Part shown: positions 18,927 through 33,913 of the stretch, in pieces
How positions within the stretch are numbered: position 1 is the stretch's first letter
Layout of the letters: each line of letters starts with the position of its first letter
From: Ornithinimicrobium pekingense DSM 21552
Lineage (GTDB): Bacteria > Actinomycetota > Actinomycetes > Actinomycetales > Dermatophilaceae
Direction: 5' to 3'
DNA length: 64,000 nucleotides
NCBI RefSeq assembly: GCF_000421185.1
Contig: NZ_ATWJ01000010.1
Span: forward strand, 283,302 to 347,301
Program-made: the position numbers and the translations under genes
The notes under the pieces: model-generated
Told to the model about the DNA's origin: nothing
The model's input: only the letters and a program-made list of their open reading frames with translations
Databases searched by the model: none

Positions 18927-19789
18927 GAGGGCTCCTGTGCGAGGTCGGTCCGGGACTGTGTCGGCGGGACGTCGTCGCCCGCTCGTGGGAGACCGGCCGC
19001 CACGGCGTCGCGGACGGTCCACAGCACCGAGGGGTCGGCCCACAGCGCACTGCCCAGCTGCACCGACGCCGCTCCCTCCGCGAGGGCGTCCAGCGCGGCG
19101 GCCGGGCCGTGCACGCCGCCCGCCGCGACCAGGGGCGCACCGGGCCAGCGCTGCTCCGCCGCGGCGACGCGCAGGGCTCGCAGGCCCGCGAGGCAGACCG
19201 CCGCGGTCGAGGGGCCGGACCACCAGCGCCGGGGGCCGAGCCGGACCTGCCCGGACACCACGACCGCGCTCGCGCCCCCGGCGACGGCGGCGCGAGCGCA
19301 CGCCACCAGCGCGGGGTCGGTCGCCGACACCCGGGCCAGCAGCCGCTGGTCTCGGGGCGCAGCCTCCCGCACCCTGGACATGCAGCGCAGGACGGTCTGG
19401 TCGTCCGCCCCACGCAGGTCGACCTCCACGGCCATGACGGCGTCCCCCTCCAGGCTGCGGTGCACCTGCTCGACGACCGCCGCCAGGTCGCCCGTGGTCG
19501 TCCCCCTCACCACCAGGCAGCCACCGAGGCCGCGCGTCGCGGCCCAGCCCAGCAGCTCCCGGGCCGCGTCCACCGACACGGCGGTCGCGTCGTCGTGGTC
19601 CAGCCCGCCGACCCCGACCCGGTGCACGACCGAGCCGGGTGCCCGGGCCCGGCGCACCCCGGCCTCGACCGGACCGACGGGCACGGGGATGCCCGAGAGG
19701 TCGCCGAGACGTGCGAGGGCACGAGGGTCGCTGACGGCACCGACACCCAGCAGCACCGGTGGCAGCGGTGCGGGGCCCCGCGCGCTCAC
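18923..19789 (-). CDS. Dihydroorotate dehydrogenase-like protein, catalytic residues not conserved
   Basis: A 288-residue protein at the pyrD position of the operon. Its C-terminal half keeps the FMN-phosphate pattern of class 1 PyrD: SGPSTAA, PLVAAGGVHG and SVQLGSALWADP. In a by-eye alignment the ELNISCPN region of PyrDB reads EVDLRGADD, so the catalytic Cys and Asn are absent. The VKLSPN lysine is replaced by LARVSAT. Orotate formation by this chain is therefore doubtful. It may be a pseudo-enzyme, a divergent flavoprotein, or partner of the equally odd gene upstream. GTGA and ATGA overlaps tie it to both neighbours. Confidence 0.7.
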   Translation of the reverse strand: MSARGPAPLPPVLLGVGAVSDPRALARLGDLSGIPVPVGPVEAGVRRARAPGSVVHRVGVGGLDHDDATAVSVDAARELLGWAATRGLGGCLVVRGTTTGDLAAVVEQVHRSLEGDAVMAVEVDLRGADDQTVLRCMSRVREAAPRDQRLLARVSATDPALVACARAAVAGGASAVVVSGQVRLGPRRWWSGPSTAAVCLAGLRALRVAAAEQRWPGAPLVAAGGVHGPAAALDALAEGAASVQLGSALWADPSVLWTVRDAVAAGLPRAGDDVPPTQSRTDLAQEPS

Positions 19790-20592
19790 CGGGCCGGCTC
19801 CTCGACGAGCCACTCCCCCGGCACGACCGGGCCCTCCAGGCAGGGACGCAGCACGCGCCCCGCCCTCCCGGCCTGCCGTGGTCCTCGGCCGTCGTCGTGC
19901 ACCAGCAGGTCGCACGCTCCGCACAGCCCGGTGCCGCACACCACGGCGGGGCCGTCGAGGTCGAGCGCGGCAGCCCGGACGGGCAGACCGCGCCGCAGGG
20001 CCTCCTCCGCCACGCCCCGCAGGAGCGGCACCGGGCCCGCGGCGTAGACGACGGCGGGGTCCGCCGCGGGGTCGTCCAGGACGCGCCGGAGCGTGGCCGG
20101 CAGGTCCTCCGGCAGCGCGAGCAGCACGGCACGGGCGTGGCGACGCAGGTGGACCAGGTCGAGGTGGAGGTCCGGGTCGGAGGCGCTGAGCAGGACGTGC
20201 ACCGGGCAGCCCCGGTCCCGCAGGACCTCCACGAGCCAGCGCAGCGGCACCGCGCCTCCCCCGTGCCCGACGAGCAGGACGGGCACCGGCGCGGACGGTG
20301 CCGGGAACCCACGGCCCAGCGGACCGAGCAGCCTGACCCGCTCCCCGGTGGCGGTCTGGCGCTGCACGGGCAGCAGCAGGTCCACGCTCGCGCCGTGCAC
20401 GGGGTCCACGTGCGCACCGGCCAGCCAGTGCACCTCCGGCAGGACCCGGCCGGTGGCCGGGTCGGTGGGCACGGCCACCAGCTGGCCGGGTCGGGCGTGG
20501 ACCCACGGTGAGGCGTCAGGGACGGTGAGGCTCACGACGTCGTGCGCGCCGGCGGCGCGCACGCTCGTGACGACGGCCTCGGTCCCGACCAC
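19786..20592 (-). CDS. PyrK-like iron-sulfur oxidoreductase subunit
   Basis: A 268-residue homologue of the dihydroorotate dehydrogenase electron-transfer subunit. The C-terminal [2Fe-2S] ligands are complete: CGTGLCGAC (Cx4Cx2C) and a later Cys in RPCLEGP. A nucleotide-binding stretch GHGGGAVPLRWLV is present. The FAD-binding RxYS-type motif expected near residue 50 is not recognisable. PyrK normally passes electrons from PyrD to NAD. Here both partners are diverged in the same direction, which suggests joint evolution. The GTG start lies 14 nt after carB. Confidence 0.75.
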   Translation of the reverse strand: MVGTEAVVTSVRAAGAHDVVSLTVPDASPWVHARPGQLVAVPTDPATGRVLPEVHWLAGAHVDPVHGASVDLLLPVQRQTATGERVRLLGPLGRGFPAPSAPVPVLLVGHGGGAVPLRWLVEVLRDRGCPVHVLLSASDPDLHLDLVHLRRHARAVLLALPEDLPATLRRVLDDPAADPAVVYAAGPVPLLRGVAEEALRRGLPVRAAALDLDGPAVVCGTGLCGACDLLVHDDGRGPRQAGRAGRVLRPCLEGPVVPGEWLVEEPAR

Positions 20593-20606
20593 CTCGCCCG
20601 CCTCGC

Positions 20607-24006
<3,400 letters not shown>

Positions 24007-24020
<14 letters not shown>

Positions 24021-25203
24021 GGTGGTCCTCCATCAGCTGGGTGAAACGGTCGAACAGGTACTCCGCGTCGTGCGGGCCCGCGGCGGCCTCGGGGTGGTAC
24101 TGGACGGAGAAGGCCGGGACCTGCTCGCAGCGCAGGCCCTCGACCACGTCGTCGTTGAGGGCCACGTGCGAGCAGCGGACCGGTCCGTACGCCGTGTCCG
24201 CCGGCTGGTCGGTGGGCACGCCCTCCGGCCAGGCGATCGCGAAGCCGTGGTTGTGGGCGGTGACCTCGACCTTGCCGGTCGAGCGGTCCAGGACGGGCTG
24301 GTTGATGCCGCGGTGGCCGAAGGGGAGCTTGTAGGTGCCCAGGCCCAGGGCCCGTCCCAGCAGCTGGTTGCCGAAGCAGATGCCGAAGAAGGGCAGGCCC
24401 GCGTCCAGGACCTCGCGCAGCAGGCCCACCTCGTGGTCCGCGGTCGCCGGGTCGCCGGGGCCGTTGGAGAAGAACACGCCGTCGGGCTCGGTGGCCCGGA
24501 CGTCCTCGAAGGTGCTCGTGGCCGGCAGCACGTGCACCCGCACGCCGCGGCTGGCCAGCAGCGCCGGCGTCGTCCCCTTGATGCCCAGGTCGAGGGCGGC
24601 GACGGTGAAGCGGGTGGGCACGCCCTCGGGGGGCGAGACGACGTAGGCCTGGTCGGTGCTGACCTCGGCGGCCAGCGCGGAGCCGGCCATCCGCGGCGCC
24701 TCGGTCACGGTGCGCAGCAGCTCCTCGTGGGGGCGGCGGGCGGCCGGGCCGGAGAAGATGCCGACCCGCATCGCGCCGCGGTCGCGCAGGTGCCGGGTCA
24801 GCGCGCGGGTGTCCACGCCGCTGGCGCCGACGACGCCCGCGTCGCGGAGGGCGTCGGCGAGGTCGCCCTGGGAGCGCCAGTTGGAGGGGCGCAGGGCGGG
24901 GTCGCGGACGACGACCCCGGCCGCCCAGATCCGACGGCTCTCCATGTCGGCGCTGTTGACGCCGGTGTTGCCGATGTGCGGGGCGGTCATGACGACGACC
25001 TGCCGGTGGTAGGACGGGTCGGTGAAGGTCTCCTGGTATCCGGTCATCCCGGTGGAGAACACCGCCTCGCCGACGGTCTGCCCGACGGCCCCGTAGGCCT
25101 CGCCGCGGAAGACGCGTCCGTCCTCGAGGACGAGCACCGCCTCCTGCGGCACGCCCGGCGCGCCGCCCTGGTCCGCCCGGTCCTGCACCGGGTGCTGGGT
25201 CAT
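24007..25203 (-). CDS. carA: Carbamoyl-phosphate synthase small subunit (glutaminase)
   Basis: Supplies ammonia to CarB by hydrolysing glutamine. The 398-residue protein has the N-terminal CarA domain ([15 protein letters not shown]) and a class I glutaminase with nucleophile Cys in [14 protein letters not shown], and His and Glu in [13 protein letters not shown]. The ATG at 25203 sits 8 nt after GGAG. A GTG two codons earlier (25209) would overlap the pyrC stop as GTGA and is the alternative. GICFGNQ replaces the commoner GICLGHQ without loss of the nucleophile. Confidence 0.96.
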
Positions 25204-25205
25204 GC

Positions 25206-26548
25206 TCACAGCTCCTCCTCGGGAACGTCCTCGGTGCCCCAGACCAGGCCCTCGCGGGCGGTGACCCGGCCACGCAGCATCGTCAGGTGCACGGCGCCGA
25301 CCAGGTCGCGGCCGTGCCAGGGGTTGTTGCGCGACAGCGACCGCGACAGTGTCGCGTCGACGGTGGTCTGCCGGTCGGGGTCGACGAGCGTCAGGTTGGC
25401 GGGGGCCCCGGCCACGACGCCCTGCCCCTGGGTGCCGAGCCGCGCGATGCGGGCCGGGGCGCTCGACATGGCCCTGGCCACGTCCGCCCAGCCCATCCGG
25501 CCGGAGCGGACCATGACCGTGCTCACGACCGGCAGCGCCGTCTCCAGGCCGAGCATCCCGAACGCCGCGTCGACGAACGCGTGCTCCTTGTCCTGCCGGA
25601 CGTGGGGGGCGTGGTCGGTGGCGACCACGTCGATCGTGCCGTCGGCGAGCGCCTCCTGCAGCACCTGGGCGTCCTCGGTGGGGCGCAGCGGCGGGTTGAC
25701 CTTGTAGACCGGGTCGTAGCCGGCCAGCAGGTCCTCGGTGAGCATCAGGTGGTGCGGCGTCACCTCGGCGGTCACGTCGATGCCCCGCCCCTTGGCCCAG
25801 CGGATGACCTCGACGCTGCCCGCCGTCGAGACGTGGGCGACGTGGACCCGGGAGCCGGTGTGGCGGGCGAGCATGACGTCGCGCGCCACGATCGTCTCCT
25901 CGGCGACGGCGGGCCAGCCCGGCAGCCCGAGCCGGCCGGACAGCTCTCCCTCGTGGCAGCAGGAGGTCGCGCCTGCCAGGCGCGGGTCCTGGCTGTGCTG
26001 GGAGACGACCCCGTCGAAGGCCTTGACGTACTCCAGCGCCCGGCGCATGAGGCGCGCGTCGTGCACGCACCGGCCGTCGTCGGAGAAGACCCGCACCCGG
26101 GCGCGGGACCGCGCCATGAGGCCGATCTCCGCCAGCTCCTCCCCGGCCAGCCCCTTGGACACCGCGCCCACCGGGTGGACGTCGACGTAGCCGGCGCGCC
26201 GGCCCAGGTCGAGCACCCGCTCGGCCACCTCGGTGTTGTCCGTGACGGGGTCGGTGTTGGCCATCGCGAAGACCGCGGTGAAGCCCCCCGCCGCGGCGGC
26301 CTGCGACCCCGTGGAGACGGTCTCGGCGTCCTCCCGGCCGGGCTCGCGCAGGTGGGTGTGCAGGTCGACGAGGCCCGGCAGCAGGACCAGACCGTCGGCC
26401 GACAGCCGCTGCGTGCCCGCGGGGGCGTCGGCCGAGGCGTCGGAGCCCACGGCGGCGATGCGGCCGTCGACGACGAGGACGTCCTGGGTGCCCTGGCCGA
26501 GGACGTCGGCACCCCGGACGAGGACGGGTCGGGTGGTGGTGCGTGCGG

Positions 26549-26552
<4 letters not shown>
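25206..26552 (-). CDS. pyrC: Dihydroorotase
   Basis: Cyclises N-carbamoyl-L-aspartate to dihydroorotate. The 448-residue amidohydrolase of the class I type has the zinc motif [21 protein letters not shown], and the late TDHAPH block. The GTG start overlaps the pyrB stop (GTGA), and the Met-rich upstream open frame is rejected because it lies inside pyrB. It sits between pyrB and carA as in many Gram-positive pyr operons. Confidence 0.96.
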
Positions 26553-28173
<1,621 letters not shown>

Positions 28174-28187
28174 CTACCGTCTGGACC

Positions 28188-29864
28188 GTGAGACTCCTGC
28201 CGGGGCTGGCGGTGCTGCGTGCCTACGAGCGCGGTTGGTGGCGGCCCGACCTGGTCGCCGGCGCCACGGTCGGCGCCATGCTCGTCCCCCAGTCCATGGC
28301 GTATGCCGAGCTGGCGGGGATGCCTCCGGTCTACGGCTTCTACGCGGTGATCGCCCCGTTGGTGCTCTACGCGCTGGTGGGCACCAGCCGCCACCTCGGC
28401 GTCGGCCCCGAACCGGGCACGGCCATCCTCGCCGCGACGGGGGTCGGGGCGGTCGCGGCCGGTGACCCCGACCGTTACCTGGTGCTCATGGCGGGTCTGG
28501 CCCTGGTGGTCGGGGCGATGGCCGTGCTCGGGTCGGTCGCCCGGCTGGGGTTCATTGCCTCGGTGCTGTCCAAGCCGGTGCTGGTCGGCTACATCACCGG
28601 GGTGGGGCTGACCCTGCTGTCCAGCCAGGTCGCGGCCTTCACGGGCGTGGCGATCGGGGCCGACCGGTTCTTCCCGCGCGTCGCCGAGCTCGCCCGCGAG
28701 CTGGGGTCCGTCGACGTCGCCACCCTGGCCGTGGGGGCCGGATCGCTGGGGGTGGTCCTGCTGCTGCGCCGGTGGGCCCCTCGGGCCCCCGGTGCCCTCG
28801 TGGCCGTCGGCGTGGCGACGCTGCTGGTCTGGGCTCTTCCGGGTGCCCAGCCCGCCGTCCCCCTCGTGGGTGCCGTCCCCCAGGGCCTGCCGTCACCGGC
28901 CCTGCCGGGGATCTCCCTGGCCGACGTGCTGGCGCTGGTCCCGGTGGCCGCCGGGATCGTCCTGGTCGGCTTCACCGACAACGTCCTCACGGCCCGGTCG
29001 ATCGCGGCACGGCACGGCTACCGGATCGACCCCAACCAGGAGCTCTTCGCCCTGGGCGTGACCAACCTGTCCGCCGGGGCCCTGCAGGGCTTCCCGGTCT
29101 CCTCCAGCGCCAGCCGGACCGCGGTGCCGGCGGCCCTGGGCAGCCGCACGCAGGTGGTCTCGCTGACTGCCGCCGTCCTCGTGGTGGCCACGCTGCTCTT
29201 CCTCGGCCCGGCGCTGGGGCAGGTGCCCCGGGCCGCGCTGGCGGCGGTCATCGTGGCGGCGGCGCTGTCCATCATCGACGTCCCCGGCTACCGCGCCCTG
29301 TGGCGGGTCAGCCGCTCCGAGGCCCTGCTGGCGGTCGTCGCGGCGCTCGGCGTCATCGTCTTCGACGTCCTCGTCGGGGTGCTGGTGGCGGTCGCCCTGT
29401 CCGTGGTCGTGGCGCTGGGCCGGATGGCCCGCCCGCACGACGCCGTGCTCGGCGACCGGCCCGAGCTCGACGGGTGGGTGGAGGTGGACGCCTACCCCGA
29501 TGCCCGGGTCGAACCGGGCCTGCTGGTCTACCGCTTCGACGCCCCGTTGTTCTTCCTCAACACCGACCGCTTCCGCAGCCGGGTGCTCGACACCCTGGAG
29601 CGCAACCCGGGCGAGGAGGAGTGGCTGGTGCTCGACTTCGAGGGGGTGGGCGAGCTGGACGCCACCGCGCTCGACGGTCTCGCCGACCTCACGGCGTCCC
29701 TGGCCGGCCTCGGGCTGCAGCGGGTCGCCGTCGCCCGGGCCAACCAGCCGGTGGTGCGACGGCTGCGCCGCGTGGCGCTGCTCGCCCCCGAGGGGCCCCT
29801 GCACCACTACCCGACGATCAACGCCGCGGTCCGGGACTTCCGGGCCTCGCGGGACGCCGGCTGA
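28188..29864 (+). CDS. SulP family anion permease with STAS domain
   Basis: A 558-residue membrane protein, divergent from pyrR. The SulP signature region PQSMAYAELAGMPPVYGFYA lies near residues 36-55, followed by about ten helices (for example GGISLADVLALVP-type segments and FTDNVLTARS). A cytoplasmic STAS domain occupies about residues 430-550, with DFEGVGELDATALDGL. The GTG at 28188 gives the conserved N-terminus. Substrates of the family include sulfate, bicarbonate and dicarboxylates and cannot be told apart here. It converges with nusB, 38 nt apart, without a clear terminator. Confidence 0.88.
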   Translation: MRLLPGLAVLRAYERGWWRPDLVAGATVGAMLVPQSMAYAELAGMPPVYGFYAVIAPLVLYALVGTSRHLGVGPEPGTAILAATGVGAVAAGDPDRYLVLMAGLALVVGAMAVLGSVARLGFIASVLSKPVLVGYITGVGLTLLSSQVAAFTGVAIGADRFFPRVAELARELGSVDVATLAVGAGSLGVVLLLRRWAPRAPGALVAVGVATLLVWALPGAQPAVPLVGAVPQGLPSPALPGISLADVLALVPVAAGIVLVGFTDNVLTARSIAARHGYRIDPNQELFALGVTNLSAGALQGFPVSSSASRTAVPAALGSRTQVVSLTAAVLVVATLLFLGPALGQVPRAALAAVIVAAALSIIDVPGYRALWRVSRSEALLAVVAALGVIVFDVLVGVLVAVALSVVVALGRMARPHDAVLGDRPELDGWVEVDAYPDARVEPGLLVYRFDAPLFFLNTDRFRSRVLDTLERNPGEEEWLVLDFEGVGELDATALDGLADLTASLAGLGLQRVAVARANQPVVRRLRRVALLAPEGPLHHYPTINAAVRDFRASRDAG

Positions 29865-29902
29865 GCGGTCCGGGCAGCCGCCCGCACCGCGCCCCGTCCG
29901 CG

Positions 29903-30316
29903 TCAGACGAGCGTGCTCTTGACCTCGGAGACGCGCGCCAGCAGGCCGTTGACGAAGCGCGGCGAGTCGTCGGTCGACAGCGCCTCGGTCAGCGCCACCG
30001 CCTCGGAGATCGCCACGCTGTCGGGGACCTCGTCGTTCCAGACGACCTCCCACACGCCCAGGCGCAGGGCGGCGCGGTCGACGGCCGCCATCCGCTCCAG
30101 GGACCAGCCCTGGGAGTAGGTGGTCAGCGTCTCGTTGATCTGCGACCAGTGCTCGAGCACACCCCGCACCAGCTGCACGGCATACTCCGGCAGCGGGTGC
30201 TGGGTCGTCGGCGCGGCCAGCCGCTCCTCGAGCAGGGTGCCGACATTGACGCCGCGCTGCTCGGACTCGAAGAGCAGCTCCAGGGCCCGCTTGCGCGCCT
30301 TGGTGCGGGCCGCCAC
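29903..30316 (-). CDS. nusB: Transcription antitermination protein NusB
   Basis: A 137-residue all-helical RNA-binding protein which with NusE recognises boxA and keeps polymerase from stopping in rRNA operons. It begins MAARTKARKRALELLFESEQRG, here cited as KARKRALELLFESE, and ends with the SPRFVNGLLARV block. The GTG start is one base after the efp stop, so efp-nusB are co-expressed, a common actinobacterial order. Confidence 0.96.
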   Translation of the reverse strand: MAARTKARKRALELLFESEQRGVNVGTLLEERLAAPTTQHPLPEYAVQLVRGVLEHWSQINETLTTYSQGWSLERMAAVDRAALRLGVWEVVWNDEVPDSVAISEAVALTEALSTDDSPRFVNGLLARVSEVKSTLV

Positions 30317-30317
30317 G

Positions 30318-30878
30318 TCAGTTCACGCGGCCGAGGTAGGACCCGTCGCGGGTGTCCACCTTCACCTTGGTCCCGGACTCCAGGAACAGGGGCACCTGGA
30401 TCTCGGCGCCCGTCTCGACCGTCGCCGGCTTGGTGCCACCGGTGGAGCGGTCGCCCTGCAGACCCGGCTCGGTGTGCGTGATCTCCAGCACGACGGAGGC
30501 GGGCAGCTCGACGTAGAGCACCTGGCCGTCGTGCTGGGCGATCATCGCCCGACCGTTCTCCAGCAGGAACTTGGCGGTGTCGCCCATGACCTCCGGGGAG
30601 ACGTGGACCTGCTCGTAGGTCTTCTCGTCCATGAAGATGTAGTCGGTGCCGTCGTTGTACAGGTACTGGAAGTCGGAGCGGTCGACCGTGGCGGTCTCGA
30701 CCTTGGTGCCGGCGTTGAAGGTCTTGTCGATGATCTTGCCGGAGGTGACGTTCTTGAGCTTGGTGCGGACGAACGCCGGGCCCTTGCCGGGCTTGACGTG
30801 CTGGAACTCCAGCACCTGCCACAGGCCGTTGTCCATGTCGAGGACCATGCCGTTCTTCAGGTCGTTCGTCGAAGCCAC
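30318..30878 (-). CDS. efp: Translation elongation factor P
   Basis: Binds stalled ribosomes next to the P-site tRNA and relieves stalling at proline runs. The 186-residue protein has three beta domains in order: KOW-like ([14 protein letters not shown]), with the loop [15 protein letters not shown] that reaches the peptidyl centre, a middle OB domain, and a C-terminal OB domain ending GSYLGRV. The loop lysine is in the usual place. No modifying enzyme gene lies in this window. The GTG at 30878 gives the family N-terminus. Confidence 0.97.
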   Translation of the reverse strand: MASTNDLKNGMVLDMDNGLWQVLEFQHVKPGKGPAFVRTKLKNVTSGKIIDKTFNAGTKVETATVDRSDFQYLYNDGTDYIFMDEKTYEQVHVSPEVMGDTAKFLLENGRAMIAQHDGQVLYVELPASVVLEITHTEPGLQGDRSTGGTKPATVETGAEIQVPLFLESGTKVKVDTRDGSYLGRVN

Positions 30879-30943
30879 TGCGTGTCGCTCTCTCTCGGGG
30901 GGACGGTGTGTGTCGGGGACGCGGCGGCGCCCAAACCTGGTCA

Positions 30944-30975
30944 AGTCTAACGGCGACCGGCGGGGGCCCCCGCCG
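30944..30975 (-). promoter_or_regulatory. Candidate efp promoter with adjoining perfect palindrome
   Basis: TAGACT (30944-30949) lies about 65 nt before efp. Right upstream is an 18-nt perfect palindrome, CGGCGGGGG CCCCCGCCG (30958-30975), spanning the place of a -35. It could act as terminator of the aro genes, an operator, or both. The 128-nt gap holds no gene. Confidence 0.4.
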
Positions 30976-31006
30976 CGTGCGCGGCAGCGGCGCCGGCCGG
31001 CCCCGC

Positions 31007-32095
31007 TCAGCGGACCGCGTCGTAGGCGGCGCGCAGCAGGCTCTCGTCGGGCGCGACGAGCCGCGTGGGCCGGGCCAGCCCCTCGAGGACGACGAGGCGC
31101 AGGGTGGACCCGCGTGACTTCTTGTCCCGCGCCATCGCGGCGCGCAGCCGGTGCCACCGGTCCGGTCCGGGGTATGCCGTGGGCAGACCCACGGCCGCCA
31201 GCACCGTCCGGTGCCGCCCCAGGAGGGCCGCGTCGAGCAGCCCGGCCCGGTGGGCGAGCTCGGCCACGTAGACCATGCCGACCGCCACGGCGTCGCCGTG
31301 GCGCCAGCGGTAGTCCTCCACCAGCTCGACGGCGTGGGCGAAGGTGTGCCCGTAGTTGAGGATCTCCCGCAGCGAGGCCTCGCGCAGGTCCGCGGCCACG
31401 ACGTCGGCCTTGACCCGGACGGCCCGCGTGACGAGCTCGACGGCGAGGGCGGGGTCGGCCGTGGGGTCCGCCGCGGCCACGGGGTCAGCCTCGACGAGGT
31501 CGAGGATGACGGGGTCGGCGATGAAGCCGGCCTTGAGCACCTCGGCCAGGCCGGAGACGTAGTCGGCCCGCGGCATCCCCGCCAGCCACGCCGGGTCGCA
31601 CAGCACCGCCCGCGGCGGGTGGAAGGCACCCACGAGGTTCTTGCCCTCGGCGGTGTTGATGCCGGTCTTGCCCCCGACCGCCGCGTCGACGACCCCGAGC
31701 AGGGACGTGGGCAGCAGGACCGAGTCCACGCCGCGCAGCCACGTCGCGGCCGCGAAGCCCGCCAGGTCGGTCACCGCTCCCCCGCCGACCCCGACGACGA
31801 GGTCGTCCCGGGTGAACCCCTCCTGGCCGAGGCGGGCCCACAGCGAGACGAGCACCTGCGCCGTCTTGGCCGCCTCGGCGTCGGGCACCTCGGCCACCAC
31901 CGGCACCGCGCCCGCGTCCGCGAGCACGGTGACGGTCGCGGTCACCAGCGCGTCCCGACCGGGCTGGGCGACGACCAGCACGCGGCGGCCCGGGCGGGCG
32001 TGCTCGCCCAGGCGCTCGAGCGCACCCGGGCCCACGTGCACGGCATACCCCGGCTCACCGCCGACCTCGATCGTGCGGGTGGCGACCTCGGTCAT
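31007..32095 (-). CDS. aroB: 3-dehydroquinate synthase
   Basis: Turns DAHP into 3-dehydroquinate, the second step of the shikimate pathway, using NAD and a divalent metal. The 362-residue protein has [21 protein letters not shown] (cited as [11 protein letters not shown]), [19 protein letters not shown] and the metal His in [13 protein letters not shown]. The ATG overlaps the aroK stop (ATGA). Order aroC-aroK-aroB is standard in actinobacteria. Confidence 0.97.
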   Translation of the reverse strand: MTEVATRTIEVGGEPGYAVHVGPGALERLGEHARPGRRVLVVAQPGRDALVTATVTVLADAGAVPVVAEVPDAEAAKTAQVLVSLWARLGQEGFTRDDLVVGVGGGAVTDLAGFAAATWLRGVDSVLLPTSLLGVVDAAVGGKTGINTAEGKNLVGAFHPPRAVLCDPAWLAGMPRADYVSGLAEVLKAGFIADPVILDLVEADPVAAADPTADPALAVELVTRAVRVKADVVAADLREASLREILNYGHTFAHAVELVEDYRWRHGDAVAVGMVYVAELAHRAGLLDAALLGRHRTVLAAVGLPTAYPGPDRWHRLRAAMARDKKSRGSTLRLVVLEGLARPTRLVAPDESLLRAAYDAVR

Positions 32096-32607
32096 CGCGC
32101 CTGCCCCAGCGCCTGCAGGACCTCGTCGGCGATCTGCTCGGGAGTGCGGTCTCCCGTCTGGACGCGCACCGTCGCGAGAGCCTCGTAGACGGGGCGCCGG
32201 GCGTTCATCAGCCGGGTCCAGGCAGCCCGCGGGTTGACCACGAGCAGGGGCCGCGAGGCGTCGAACCCGACCCTCCCGGCGGCGTCGGCGATGGTCACGT
32301 CCAGGAAGACCACCCGGTGGTCCCCCTCCCGCAGCGCCGTGGCGATGGCCTCCTGCATGACGGCGCCGCCACCGAGGGCGACGACCCCGTGCTCCTCGGC
32401 CAACGCCCGGACCACCTCGACGCGCTCGAGCTCGCGGAAGCGCGCCTCTCCCTCCCCGACGAAGATGTCGCTGACCGAGCGGCCCGCGGCCTCCTCGATG
32501 GCGGTGTCCGTGTCGTGCAGGCCCACGCCGAGACGCTCGGCCAGGACCCGTCCCACCGTCGTCTTGCCGGCGCCGGGCGGGCCCACGAGGACCACGACGG
32601 GGCTCAT
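32092..32607 (-). CDS. aroK: Shikimate kinase
   Basis: Phosphorylates shikimate at O3. The 171-residue P-loop kinase has [18 protein letters not shown] at residues 9-26, the shikimate-binding DTDTAIE with its conserved Asp, FRELE, and GGGAVMQE. Its ATG overlaps the aroC stop. Typical length, no oddities. Confidence 0.96.
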   Translation of the reverse strand: MSPVVVLVGPPGAGKTTVGRVLAERLGVGLHDTDTAIEEAAGRSVSDIFVGEGEARFRELERVEVVRALAEEHGVVALGGGAVMQEAIATALREGDHRVVFLDVTIADAAGRVGFDASRPLLVVNPRAAWTRLMNARRPVYEALATVRVQTGDRTPEQIADEVLQALGQAR

Positions 32608-33890
32608 GCGCCGGTCTCCTTCGCCTCGGCGGCCGCGTCGACCGTCGCCGGGGAGCGGAGGTGCTCGGGGACGGCGGCGAGGTATGCCGCACGGTTGCGG
32701 GCGACCTCGGCGACCGAGTCGCCCCCGAACTTCTCCAGCACGGCGTCGGCGAGCACGAGCGCGACCATCGCCTCCGCGACCACCCCGGCCGCGGGGACCG
32801 CGCAGACGTCGGAGCGCTGGTGGATCGCCGTCGCGGCCTCACCGGTCGTGGTGTCGACCGTGCGCAGGGCGCGCGGCACGGTGGAGATGGGCTTCATCGC
32901 CGCGCGCACCCGCAGCACCTCACCGGTGCTCATGCCGCCCTCCGTGCCCCCGCTGCGCAGGGAGAGCCGGTGGACCAGCCCCTCGTCGTCGGCCTCGATC
33001 TCGTCGTGGGCCTGGCTGCCGCGGCGGGCCGCGGTGCGGAACCCCTCGCCCACCTCGACGCCTTTGATCGCCTGGATGCCCATGAGCGCGGCCGCGAGCC
33101 GGGCGTCGAGGCGCCGGTCCCAGTGCACGTGCGAGCCCAGGCCCGGCGGCAGCCCGTAGGCCAGGACCTCGACCACGCCGCCGAGCGTGTCCCCGTCGCC
33201 CCGGGCGGCGTCGACCTCGGCCACCATGGCCGCGGACAGCCGGGGGTCGAGCGTGCGGACCGGGTCGGCGTCGACGGCCGCGACGTCGTCGGGGCCGGGG
33301 AGCTGCTCGAGGGTCGGCGCGTCGGCGTCGAGGTCGGGGACGCCGGCCCGGCCGATGCTCACGGTGTGCGAGACGAGGCGGATGCCGGCCGCCTGCTCCA
33401 GGAAGGCGGCGGCGACGGCGCCGAGGGCCACACGGGCGGCCGTCTCGCGGGCGGAGGCCCTCTCCAGGACGGGGCGCGCCTCGTCGAAGCCGTACTTGGT
33501 CATCCCGACGAGGTCGGCGTGGCCCGGGCGCGGGCGGGTCAGCGGCCGGTTGCGGGCCAGCTCCTGGGGCGCCCCGACGTCGTCGGCCCTGGTGATGGCT
33601 TCCTGGGGCACCGGCTCGGGGCTCATCACCGCCTCCCACCTCGCCCACTCGGTGTTGGCGATCTGCAGGGCCAGCGGCGAGCCGATCGTGACCCCGTGCC
33701 GCATGCCTCCGAGGAAGCTGAGGCGGTCGGCCTCGAACTTCATCCGGGCGCCCCGTCCGTAGCCCAGCCGGCGGCGCGCCAGCGCGCCCTCCACGGCGGA
33801 GCGGTCCACCCGCACGCCCGCGGGCAGACCCTCGAGGACGGCGGTCAGGGCGGGGCCGTGGGACTCTCCGGCGGTCAACCAACGCAGCAT
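32604..33890 (-). CDS. aroC: Chorismate synthase
   Basis: Forms chorismate from EPSP with reduced FMN as cofactor. The 428-residue protein starts [15 protein letters not shown], the classic N-terminal signature, and carries [29 protein letters not shown] and [16 protein letters not shown] six codons upstream is possible but the ATG gives the family start. It heads the aroC-aroK-aroB run, 23 nt after the prepilin peptidase. Confidence 0.97.
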   Translation of the reverse strand: MLRWLTAGESHGPALTAVLEGLPAGVRVDRSAVEGALARRRLGYGRGARMKFEADRLSFLGGMRHGVTIGSPLALQIANTEWARWEAVMSPEPVPQEAITRADDVGAPQELARNRPLTRPRPGHADLVGMTKYGFDEARPVLERASARETAARVALGAVAAAFLEQAAGIRLVSHTVSIGRAGVPDLDADAPTLEQLPGPDDVAAVDADPVRTLDPRLSAAMVAEVDAARGDGDTLGGVVEVLAYGLPPGLGSHVHWDRRLDARLAAALMGIQAIKGVEVGEGFRTAARRGSQAHDEIEADDEGLVHRLSLRSGGTEGGMSTGEVLRVRAAMKPISTVPRALRTVDTTTGEAATAIHQRSDVCAVPAAGVVAEAMVALVLADAVLEKFGGDSVAEVARNRAAYLAAVPEHLRSPATVDAAAEAKETGA

Positions 33891-33913
33891 GGGCACAGAT
33901 TCTCCCACGGTGC

